DNA of 64,000 nt from Chitinophagaceae bacterium (GTDB lineage Bacteria; Bacteroidota; Bacteroidia; Chitinophagales; Chitinophagaceae), in NCBI GenBank assembly GCA_023251255.1, contig JAHEZD010000012.1:18422-82421 (forward strand). Reading direction: 5' to 3'. The notes beneath the pieces were generated by a model. It ran no database searches and had not been told where the DNA came from. It saw only the letters and a program-made list of their open reading frames with translations. The position numbers and the translations under genes are program-made. This document shows, piece after piece, positions 16,169 through 22,592 of this stretch. Every line of letters begins with the position of its first letter. Position 1 is the first letter of the stretch.

Positions 16169-17080
16169 CTATAATACTTTGAAAAAATCTGCCATTTTAT
16201 TTACTGCTTGTTCTACATATTCAGGAATGTCATACATGGCAATATGAGTAGCTCCATCTACAATAAACAATTCCTTTTTACCGTTCGCAAGTTCATAAGC
16301 CTGTTCGCTCCAAAATTTTGTATCAGCTATACTGCCCGCTATTATCAAAAGTGGTTGTGTAAGAAAATCGCTTAGGTAATCAAATACTGAGAACGTAGTC
16401 ATCTTGTCTAAACTTGTGAAAAGGAAACGACCTTTTGAATTGGGGTGCTGCCCTCTTGTCGTTCTATAGTAATCATATCCTTCACGCAACATTACAGGAG
16501 TTTGTTCATTTATATCTTCAAACTTTTCCGGCACAAAGGGAACATACATCGGCTCAGCTCCATTAGCCTCTGCCGTTCTTTGGTGTCTCACAAATTCAAG
16601 CGACTTAATTAGTTCTGAAGCAGGCATAACTACACCAAATTGGTTTCTTACAGCTTCTCCCATCGGTGTTCCGCTTACAGTAGCTACTGCTTTAAATCTC
16701 CTTTCTGTTTGAGCTACGCTCCATGTATAGCCACCCCCTGCACAAATACCATACACCCCCATTCTTTCAGTATCAACATAAGGAAGTGTAGTTAAAAAAT
16801 CTGCTGCACAACGGGCATCTTCAACCCTTACTGACGGGTCTTCCAGCAAACGTGGTTCACCTTCACTTGCTCCCTGATGCGATGAATCGTAAACCAAAAC
16901 TACATAACCGTGTTGTGATAGTTTTTCAGCATATAAGCCAATTGTTTGTTCTTTTACACCACCGGCAGGATGAATACCAACCAACGCAGGATATTTTTTA
17001 TTTTCATCAAACCCTTCGGGTAAATGAAGATTTGCGGCAAGTTTATTTGCCCTGTTTTTAAATGTTACTGACTTTGTCAT
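16169..17080 (-). CDS. Alpha/beta hydrolase with cysteine nucleophile (dienelactone hydrolase-like)
   Basis: The 303-residue cytoplasmic enzyme has the alpha/beta-hydrolase fold. The oxyanion region reads VGIHPAGG. The nucleophile elbow is YGICAGGGYT, with Cys113 in place of the usual serine, as in dienelactone hydrolases. Asp253 (GSIADTKFW) and His279 (DGATHIAMYD) complete a triad. Its length exceeds the ~235 residues of classic dienelactone hydrolase; the extra part is an insertion (about 160-225) likely forming a lid. Family members hydrolyse lactones or esters. It is 27 bp downstream of the flavodoxin gene and forms a two-gene unit with it, behind the promoter at 17690-17736. Confidence 0.82.
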   Translation of the reverse strand: MTKSVTFKNRANKLAANLHLPEGFDENKKYPALVGIHPAGGVKEQTIGLYAEKLSQHGYVVLVYDSSHQGASEGEPRLLEDPSVRVEDARCAADFLTTLPYVDTERMGVYGICAGGGYTWSVAQTERRFKAVATVSGTPMGEAVRNQFGVVMPASELIKSLEFVRHQRTAEANGAEPMYVPFVPEKFEDINEQTPVMLREGYDYYRTTRGQHPNSKGRFLFTSLDKMTTFSVFDYLSDFLTQPLLIIAGSIADTKFWSEQAYELANGKKELFIVDGATHIAMYDIPEYVEQAVNKMADFFKVL

Positions 17081-17107
17081 TTTATTGATTTGTTTTATTG
17101 TTAAAAA

Positions 17108-17668
17108 TTAATTGAACCTTAGTACCATATCCGCAACTCTTTTACCAAGAACCTCTCCAGTTAACATGTCGCCTTCTGCCATAGGAATATTGTCAGTTGA
17201 TTGTGCAATTGCACCTGCCCATGCTCCTAAGCGGTTTATTCCATTGGGGTCATAGTGTGTTTCTCCTAAACTTATCCAAATCATCCCATGTTGCATGGCA
17301 AGTGTGTTCATGTATTGCATGGTGTTGAATTTGTCGCCAGCAGGTGTGCCTGAAACGGTGAAGCCAGTCGCTAATTTGTCTTTCCATTTCCCGGCAAACC
17401 AACTGCCTACGGAAGCATCAGCAAATGCTTTGAACTGTGCTGATATGCCACCCATATAAGTAGCCGTTCCGAAAATAATTGCATCGCTGCTATCAAGTGT
17501 GGTAAACACTTCATCGTTTTGGTAGCGACCATCAATGATGTCTTTGCTATTAATAGCAATTAAATTGGATATAATTCCTTCAACTTTTGATGCCCCTTTG
17601 TTAACTGATTGAGCTAATTGGGTAGTATGTCCCGAGCCGCTGAAATAAATTATTGATACTGTCTTCAT
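17108..17668 (-). CDS. Flavodoxin-family NAD(P)H-dependent oxidoreductase (WrbA-like)
   Basis: The 186-residue protein opens with an FMN phosphate-binding loop YFSGSGHTTQLA and continues with the flavodoxin pattern: IIFGTATYMGG around the isoalloxazine ring, KWKDKLATGFTVSGTP and a late GINRLGAWAGA loop. These match the WrbA-like group, which reduces quinones by two electrons. It starts a two-gene unit with the hydrolase. A shared regulatory motif lies 53 bp upstream of its start codon, and a terminator for the preceding unit lies further upstream. Confidence 0.88.
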   Translation of the reverse strand: MKTVSIIYFSGSGHTTQLAQSVNKGASKVEGIISNLIAINSKDIIDGRYQNDEVFTTLDSSDAIIFGTATYMGGISAQFKAFADASVGSWFAGKWKDKLATGFTVSGTPAGDKFNTMQYMNTLAMQHGMIWISLGETHYDPNGINRLGAWAGAIAQSTDNIPMAEGDMLTGEVLGKRVADMVLRFN

Positions 17669-17689
17669 TTTTATTTATTAAAATTCACT

Positions 17690-17736
17690 GCAAAGATGAT
17701 AAGCTTTGATGCTATAACTCTTGTATAAAACGGCTA
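17690..17736 (-). promoter_or_regulatory. Shared promoter/operator element, site B
   Basis: TTGTATAAAACGGCTA (17721-17736) is separated by exactly 25 bp from GCAAAG (17690-17695), whose leftward reading gives the -7-like CATCTTTG. It matches site A at 14 of 16 motif positions and continues with TTGTTTA, as site A continues with ATGTTTA. Predicted transcription start is near 17684, 16 nt before the flavodoxin ATG. Confidence 0.75.
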
Positions 17737-17761
17737 TTTGTTTAAGCTGTAGAAACAAAAA

Positions 17762-17787
17762 AAGCTATCCCTAAACAGGGATAGCTT
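17762..17787 (-). terminator. Rho-independent terminator after the ABM-domain gene
   Basis: AAGCTATCCCT (17762-17772) pairs perfectly with AGGGATAGCTT (17777-17787) around a 4-nt loop. Read leftward it is followed by TTTTTTGTTTC. It closes the unit that ends at 17808 and insulates the flavodoxin promoter. Confidence 0.9.
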
Positions 17788-17807
17788 GAATGCAACCAGT
17801 AATTTCT

Positions 17808-18191
17808 TTACTTTATGCCAATAGGTATTACATCAATCAATTCAAGCGATTTTACCATGTGCTCAACTGTGGCTTTGTATTTTTTAAAATGGCTTGTTTG
17901 TATGTGTGCCTTATACGCATCCACATTTGCATAGGTTTCTAATATGGTTATATGGGTTAGATTATTTTTATCGTAAACGGCTGAATATGCCAATACCCCT
18001 TTTTCCTCCAATTTCAATGCTGCTTTCATCTGTTCTTTTAAAGCTATCATGTATGGTTCTAATTGCGAACTGTCAACCGTAATTTTAGCAATACGCATAT
18101 AGTTATTGAACGATTGGGCAGCCATCTTATTTGAAAACATTAATGACATCAGCAATGCAGTTATGATTGTTACGATTGATTTTGATTTCAT
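17808..18191 (-). CDS. Exported antibiotic-biosynthesis-monooxygenase (ABM) domain protein
   Basis: A 26-residue signal peptide (ends KMAAQ) precedes a ~100-residue ABM fold: IAKITVDSSQLEPYMIAL, LEEKGVLAYSAVYDK, ITILETYANVDAYKAHI and HFKKYKATVEHMV. Cytoplasmic relatives (YgiN-like quinol monooxygenases) oxidise quinols or small aromatics without cofactor; an exported version is less usual and suggests a periplasmic substrate. Gene order: 14 bp downstream of the SDR gene and followed by a strong terminator, so it ends the first unit of the cluster. Confidence 0.8.
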   Translation of the reverse strand: MKSKSIVTIITALLMSLMFSNKMAAQSFNNYMRIAKITVDSSQLEPYMIALKEQMKAALKLEEKGVLAYSAVYDKNNLTHITILETYANVDAYKAHIQTSHFKKYKATVEHMVKSLELIDVIPIGIK

Positions 18192-18205
18192 AATTGATGA
18201 TTATT

Positions 18206-18928
18206 TTAAGGGTTCATTCTTTTGAAAATACCCTGCAATTGTTCCGGACCGGCTTTGGATAACATTTCGCTAAGTCCAAAAGTCAATTCGTTTTTACCTT
18301 CTTTCATTTGCTGAAAAATGGCATCTATAAAAGCACTAACCGGTGGATGCTCGTTGTGCAAACCGGTACCACCAAGGTCAGTATTCAATGCAGGCGGAAT
18401 TACTTCTATTACTTCAATGTTTTTTTGGTGAAGTAAATACCTTAATGATAATGTTAAGGAGTGAAAAAACGCTTTTGTACCGCAATATACCGGTACTTTG
18501 GTAAGCGGTGAAAATGCTAATGCCGATGTTACATTGATTACAGTATCTAAACTATCAAGCTGAGTAAACAATGTAATTAAATGCAATGGTGCTAACACAT
18601 TAATGGTTATTTCATTTTGTGCCTTTTCGTAAAAATCTTTATCTGTTGGGTGCATCCAGGTTTGAATGCCTGCATTGTTTACCAGTATATTCAAATCGCT
18701 GTGGTTGGCGGCCACCCAATTATAAAGTTCAATACGGTCTACCTCATTTGCTAAATCGCAAACCTTAGTAATTACAGCAGGATGCTTATCCGACACTTCT
18801 TTTAGTACATTTTGTCTTCTGCCGCAAATTATTACAGTGTTTCCTTCTTGCAAAAATCGTTCTGTAAGACCTAAACCGATGCCAGTGGCACCACCGGTAA
18901 TTAAAATTTTGTTTCCTGATACTTTCAT
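18206..18928 (-). CDS. Short-chain dehydrogenase/reductase (DltE-like)
   Basis: The 240-residue cytoplasmic enzyme has the SDR landmarks: the nucleotide loop TGGATGIG (11-18), NNAG (84-87), catalytic Ser135 (NVTSALAF), and Tyr148/Lys152 (VYCGTK). The Arg-rich turn CGRRQNVLK after strand 2 favours NADPH. Sequence flavour (VINVTSALAFSPLTKVPVY, ALNTDLGG) is that of the DltE-like group of Bacteroidota SDRs. Substrate unknown. It lies 41 bp downstream of the amidohydrolase gene in one transcript. Confidence 0.88.
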   Translation of the reverse strand: MKVSGNKILITGGATGIGLGLTERFLQEGNTVIICGRRQNVLKEVSDKHPAVITKVCDLANEVDRIELYNWVAANHSDLNILVNNAGIQTWMHPTDKDFYEKAQNEITINVLAPLHLITLFTQLDSLDTVINVTSALAFSPLTKVPVYCGTKAFFHSLTLSLRYLLHQKNIEVIEVIPPALNTDLGGTGLHNEHPPVSAFIDAIFQQMKEGKNELTFGLSEMLSKAGPEQLQGIFKRMNP

Positions 18929-18969
18929 TTTTTTATTTTTTGTTTATATTTTATGCATCATATTAAAAT

Positions 18970-19992
18970 TTAAAACCTTAGTAATTTTTCGGCATTTTTA
19001 TATGCAATTTTTTCTTTGTCTTCGTTCGATACAGATGCTGTTTCAAGAAAGCCTCTTGTATTTTTATCAATTAAAAAAGGGTAGTCGCCTGAATAAATTA
19101 TTCTGTCTGCCCCAATCTCGGATATAGCAAATTTTAATTGTGCTTCCGAAAACAAACCACTTGGTGTAATGTAAATATTACTTTTGTAATAGTCAGAAAT
19201 TTTGCGGTTCAATGTTAGTGTTTTACTTAGTTGGTCATCCAAACGATTTAAGTAAAATGGAACTAACTCTCCCCAATGCCCCGAAATTAATTGCAACTTA
19301 GGCAGCTTATCAAAAATACCGGATGCAATAAACCTGATGATGGCAATGCCTGAATCTATATGCCAACCATAACCTGCAGAAGCAAACATAGCCCCTGCCA
19401 CAGCCAGCCAATTAGCACTTTGATAGTAATGCTCTGCTATGTTTTTCTGAATAGTGGCAGGATGTATGTATAACGGTACATTCAATTCTTCAGCTTTAGA
19501 GAAGACGGATAAAAATTCCGGTTCATCAAAAAAGCGACCATTGAAAGTGCCAGAAAGCATCGCCCCTTTTAAGCCCAATTGCTTTACGGCTCTTTCAAGT
19601 TCCTGAACAGATGCGTTTGCATCAGCAAGTGGCAAAATCGCAAAGCCCGAAAATCTATCAGGGTGCAATTTTATGAGCCGTGCTAATTCATTATTCGCTT
19701 CCTGGCAAAGTTCTATTGCTAATGTTTTGTCGGTAATGTTTTGTGGACTTCCTGCTCCATAAGAAAGAACTTGCATTGTAATGCCACTTTCGTTCATAAA
19801 CTTTATTCTGGGTTCTCCCACATCTTCTATGTCGTCAAGAGTCGGTAGTACAATTTTCATCAATTCTTTTTGAACAGCATCATTGCCCGTTGCTCCGCCA
19901 TTCTGTTTTGCATTAAAGGCTGCTACTCTTTGGGAAATATTACCAAGAACAAAATGTTCCTCTATTGTGATAATTTTTTTAACCGGGTTCAT
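18970..19992 (-). CDS. Amidohydrolase-family protein (ACMSD-like decarboxylase/hydrolase)
   Basis: From the ATG at 19992 (MNPVKKIITIEEHF) the protein is 340 residues with the TIM-barrel pattern of the amidohydrolase-2 family. Metal-site elements visible are EEHF at the first strand, PLYIHPA, LISGHWGE and YSGDYPF near the end. Relatives decarboxylate aromatic acids such as ACMS or resorcylate, or hydrolyse cyclic substrates. In-frame upstream DNA encodes a signal peptide interrupted by a TGA (separate entry), so today's protein probably starts at 19992 (or TTG 20019) and stays in the cytoplasm. It follows the channel gene closely and precedes the SDR. Confidence 0.85.
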   Translation of the reverse strand: MNPVKKIITIEEHFVLGNISQRVAAFNAKQNGGATGNDAVQKELMKIVLPTLDDIEDVGEPRIKFMNESGITMQVLSYGAGSPQNITDKTLAIELCQEANNELARLIKLHPDRFSGFAILPLADANASVQELERAVKQLGLKGAMLSGTFNGRFFDEPEFLSVFSKAEELNVPLYIHPATIQKNIAEHYYQSANWLAVAGAMFASAGYGWHIDSGIAIIRFIASGIFDKLPKLQLISGHWGELVPFYLNRLDDQLSKTLTLNRKISDYYKSNIYITPSGLFSEAQLKFAISEIGADRIIYSGDYPFLIDKNTRGFLETASVSNEDKEKIAYKNAEKLLRF

Positions 19993-20019
19993 GTTTTGAT
20001 ACAATTTGTTTTGTGCCAA

Positions 20020-20091
20020 AAGTGGCGAGGCTTTGAAAAAAGAACCTGCTCCTAATAAGCCTGTTGAAATTCAAAATTGCTTTCTGTCCAT
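20020..20091 (-). pseudogene. Signal-peptide leader of the amidohydrolase interrupted by TGA
   Basis: Reading left from the ATG at 20091-20089 gives MDRKQF, a TGA stop (20073-20071), then ISTGLLGAGSFFKASPLLAQ in frame with the amidohydrolase. Apart from the stop, this is a regular export signal with an MDRKxF start (Tat- or Sec-like) and an AxA-like cleavage region. The ATG lies 13 bp after the channel-gene stop, the right spacing for an operon gene. Possible readings: a real nonsense mutation, a base-call error (for example TTA or TTG read as TGA), or recoding. Confidence 0.75.
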
Positions 20092-20104
20092 CTGGTAATT
20101 TTTG

Positions 20105-20731
20105 CTATCTTTTTCTTTTTGAAAGCAATGCCAGTGCATAATTCAACTGTATCAACACCAATAAACCAATGCTGATGTAGGCATTTATAAAACAAAACAA
20201 GGCAGCAATGGTGTATAAAGTTTGCGATTCAATAATCCGTGCTTTAATATTTTTAGTTACTGTCTTTTCTTCGTCTCCTTCTATGGCAATAAGTGTGTGT
20301 TTCCGGGCATAGTACCAATTTAAACCTAAAATTTGCCCTAACAAACTAAGGTTTAACCAATAGAGAAAAATTGAAAATTTGAAATGGATGTACTCACTCA
20401 AAAATGCCGTAGTGAATGGCATGATAGAGATTGCCAACAGAAAAAAAAGATTTATCCAGTTTAAATTTCTGTCGCTCTTTTCAATGTAATGAAATTGTGT
20501 GGACTGTGCCAACCAGTAAATTCCCATCGTAATAAAACTCAGGAAATAAGTAAGCAGCTTAGGGGCTAAATTTAGAAATGTATGGAGTAAATCTGTTTCT
20601 GTATGTACTAATGTATTTACAGGAACTTTTAAATCCAACGCCAAAAATGTAAGAGCAATGGCAAACACACCATCGCTGATGGCTTCTATTCTTTGTAACC
20701 TGAATCCTGAAATGGAATTGTATTTATTCAT
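20105..20731 (-). CDS. TMEM175-like (DUF1211) potassium channel
   Basis: The 208-residue integral membrane protein has about six hydrophobic helices. The first helix carries the family signature as RIEAISDGVFAIALTFLAL (R...xSDGxFAIAxT), corresponding to the RxxxFSD motif lining the pore of TMEM175 channels. Bacterial members form tetrameric K+-selective channels in the inner membrane. In this cluster it is the first gene downstream of the AraC regulator and just behind promoter element C, so it is likely expressed with the detoxification genes. K+ flux is a known response partner in electrophile stress, but that link here is inference. Confidence 0.85.
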   Translation of the reverse strand: MNKYNSISGFRLQRIEAISDGVFAIALTFLALDLKVPVNTLVHTETDLLHTFLNLAPKLLTYFLSFITMGIYWLAQSTQFHYIEKSDRNLNWINLFFLLAISIMPFTTAFLSEYIHFKFSIFLYWLNLSLLGQILGLNWYYARKHTLIAIEGDEEKTVTKNIKARIIESQTLYTIAALFCFINAYISIGLLVLIQLNYALALLSKRKR

Positions 20732-20757
20732 TTTTTGCCAAAAAATTATGGCAAAAA
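20732..20757. other. Hairpin abutting the channel start codon
   Basis: TTTTTGCCA (20732-20740) pairs with TGGCAAAAA (20749-20757) around an 8-nt loop, directly against the start codon of the channel gene. It overlaps the -7-like part of element C. It could be a weak terminator of the AraC transcript or a translation-control structure. Confidence 0.5.
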
Positions 20758-20797
20758 TCGTTACAGTTCGGGGTAAATGAATTGTACAAAACGGCTA
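20751..20797 (-). promoter_or_regulatory. Shared promoter/operator element, site C
   Basis: TTGTACAAAACGGCTA (20782-20797) is 25 bp from GCAAAA (20751-20756), exactly the arrangement of sites A and B. The motif lies inside the last codons of the AraC gene and 51 bp upstream of the channel start, close to the 53 bp seen for the flavodoxin gene. Confidence 0.65.
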
Positions 20798-21546
20798 TTC
20801 TTCAAAATCATCGTAGCGGAAATGCCGAACATCCGTTTGAAAAAACGGTTGAAATGCGCCTGATCGGTAAAGCCATATTGCAAAGAAGCATCAAAGAAAG
20901 ATTGGTTGCCTTGTATAACTGCTCTAAGCACTGCTTTGATTCGCTTCCAAAGAACATATTGGGAGAAGGGGACTTCTACCTGTTCCAAAAACAAATGGCG
21001 GGTTCTTTCGGGAGATAGATAAATATGATTGGCAACTTTTTCTAAGGTTAGGCTTTCAGCGATATTTTCATTAATGAAATTTCTTGCTTTGCTTACCCGC
21101 TCATCCATTTTTTCGGAAGGGATGAAATAAACTGAATGGCTGAATATGTCGTACAATAAATTATCTGAAAGGATTTTTATTTCGGCAGTAGAAAGATTGT
21201 CTTTTGAAAAATCATTTTTTAACTGCTCCATACGTTCTTTGGTTAAGATGGTTTCAATGTCAATAAAAATTTCTTTGTCCAAAATTCTTTTAAGTTGCTT
21301 TCCTAAAAAACTTTTACTTTCTACATAATAAACCAAAAAAGTGCCGACAGGGGCAGTGCAGGAATGTTTAGTGTATTTATCAATGATAAACCCTCTCAGA
21401 TTTTTATAGTGCTTTTCTTCAATCACACTATCGTAAGTATATTTTGTGCTTACCACAATCTGGTAGCAGCTATGATAATGCACATCTACGATAGAAATAT
21501 CGGTGTAGAAGCACATTACGTTGGTGGTATCTAAAGTAACTGTCAT
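20761..21546 (-). CDS. AraC-family transcriptional regulator of the detoxification cluster
   Basis: From the ATG at 21546 (MTVTLDTTNVMCF) the protein has 261 residues: an N-terminal sensing domain with cupin-like features (VDVHYHSCYQIVVS) and a C-terminal AraC DNA-binding domain (about 170-255; LTLEKVANHIYLSPERTRHLF and FDASLQYGFTDQAHFNRFFKRMFG). A longer frame starts with GTG at 21591, but a perfect -7 box TATATTTG (21598-21591) overlaps that codon, so the shorter start fits better. It heads ten co-directional genes. A motif shared by three promoters in the cluster, including one in its own 3' end, is the obvious candidate for its binding site; its own promoter lacks that motif. Confidence 0.88.
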   Translation of the reverse strand: MTVTLDTTNVMCFYTDISIVDVHYHSCYQIVVSTKYTYDSVIEEKHYKNLRGFIIDKYTKHSCTAPVGTFLVYYVESKSFLGKQLKRILDKEIFIDIETILTKERMEQLKNDFSKDNLSTAEIKILSDNLLYDIFSHSVYFIPSEKMDERVSKARNFINENIAESLTLEKVANHIYLSPERTRHLFLEQVEVPFSQYVLWKRIKAVLRAVIQGNQSFFDASLQYGFTDQAHFNRFFKRMFGISATMILKNSRFVQFIYPEL

Positions 21547-21590
21547 TTTAGGATATGCGTATTTGCATTTATCTGATTTAGAAATTATCA

Positions 21591-21598
21591 CAAATATA
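21591..21598 (-). promoter_or_regulatory. -7 promoter box of the AraC regulator
   Basis: Read leftward, TATATTTG matches TAnnTTTG exactly. It predicts a start near 21584 and a ~38-nt leader before the ATG at 21546. No clear -33 TTTG is seen. Confidence 0.45.
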
Positions 21599-21639
21599 GT
21601 TGTTGGCAGTTGATACAGTTGCGACTGATGATTTTTGAG

Positions 21640-22180
21640 ATACAGAGGATTAGTCTTCGCGTTATTATTTCCTTCGCTTCTCCTTCGTACCTCCTTCGCC
21701 CCTGCTTCGGTGGTCCTTCGGTAGGGCTTCGGTCGGCACCGAAGCGGTACCGAACATGGACCGAAGGAGTACCGAACAAGGACCGAAGGAGGTTCGGTAA
21801 ACTAACGGTTGTTTATAGGGATATTGGTCGTCATCCGATAACTATCGGATGACGGCCGCCTGCAGATGAGTATGTACTCTTTAAAGGGATAATCGCTCCG
21901 TAGGGTAATGCAGATTGCTTCGCTAGGGCTCGCAATGACGGCCTGCGTGAGGAGGTGCATTTTTCATAAGGTATGCCCTCCGTAGGCAGTGCAGATTGCT
22001 TTGCTTCGTTCCTCGCAACTCCTCGCATCCGATAGTTATCGGATGACGGCCGCCGCGGAGGATGCTGCCTTCGTAGGGATGCAGATTGCTTCATGCTTCG
22101 CAATGACGAAGAAGATTGCTTCGCTTGGGCTCGCAATGACGGCCCGACACAAAAATGCCCCCTGCTTATCACAAGGGGCA
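21640..22180. repeat. Cluster of REP-like intergenic repeats
   Basis: No gene is supported. The left part is built from CCGAAGGA/TCCTTCGG units in both orientations (about 21672-21795). The right part has four variants of GCAGATTGCTTCG...CGCAATGACGG (about 21908, 21991, 22080, 22112). Two copies of the near-palindrome ATCCGATA-AC/GT-TATCGGAT lie at about 21835-21852 and 22027-22044, each followed by GACGGCCGCC. The palindrome core recurs at 51946-51962, and a reverse GCAATCTGC block lies near 13810. Confidence 0.75.
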
Positions 22181-22185
22181 TCCCA

Positions 22186-22374
22186 TTATTTCTTCCTGTT
22201 TCCTTTTACCTTCCTGATGCCGTACCCTACCCCGGCGGCCACCAATAAGGACAGCCCGCCATCAATGGGCACATCATCCGCCGGGAGGTCATCACCGTCT
22301 ATGGCCAATGCCTTGAGGGAAAGGAGGCAGGTAAACAACATGACCATCCCCATTATTCTATATGCTTTTTTCAT
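22186..22374 (-). CDS. PID-CTERM protein-sorting domain protein, 62 aa
   Basis: From the ATG at 22374 (MKKAYRIMGM) the peptide has a signal sequence cleaved near LKALA, an acidic spacer (IDGDDLPADDV), and the C-terminal tripartite tail PIDGGLSLLVAAGVGYG followed by basic RKVKGNRKK. That tail is the PID-CTERM type found on small Bacteroidota proteins and thought to be recognised by a dedicated sorting protease. There is almost no passenger, so the protein may be a surface peptide or a substrate marker. The longer start at 22431 would begin inside a MITE-like repeat and was rejected. It lies 219 bp from the 3' end of the giant T9SS protein gene on the same strand. Confidence 0.8.
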   Translation of the reverse strand: MKKAYRIMGMVMLFTCLLSLKALAIDGDDLPADDVPIDGGLSLLVAAGVGYGIRKVKGNRKK

Positions 22375-22396
22375 TTGATTGTTCTTTTGTATTAAG

Positions 22397-22540
22397 ATTG
22401 ACGTTACGTAAAAATTTAATACTGATATCAAGGCCTGCTCCAGCTATTCGGGATTGAGCCTGTCGAAACCTGTTTGGAACCAAAATCGCCTTCGAGCGCC
22501 TCAGGCTGACATGATTCCTTACTATTTACGTTACATCAGT
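22397..22540. mobile_element. MITE-like element, copy 1
   Basis: The left end ATTGACGTTACGTAAAAAT and the inverted right end (ACTGATGTAACGTAAATAG when reversed) resemble the 19-bp terminal inverted repeats of the element at 52678-52853 (16 and 15 of 19 matches). The interior also matches that element in the opposite orientation (TCGGGATTGAG, TGTCGAAACCT, CTTCGAGnGCnTCAGGCTGA). It carries no gene. Confidence 0.7.
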
Positions 22541-22592
22541 TACTGATTAAAAACCACGCTTCCTGCCTATGGGGCCGGAAGCGTGGCAATGG

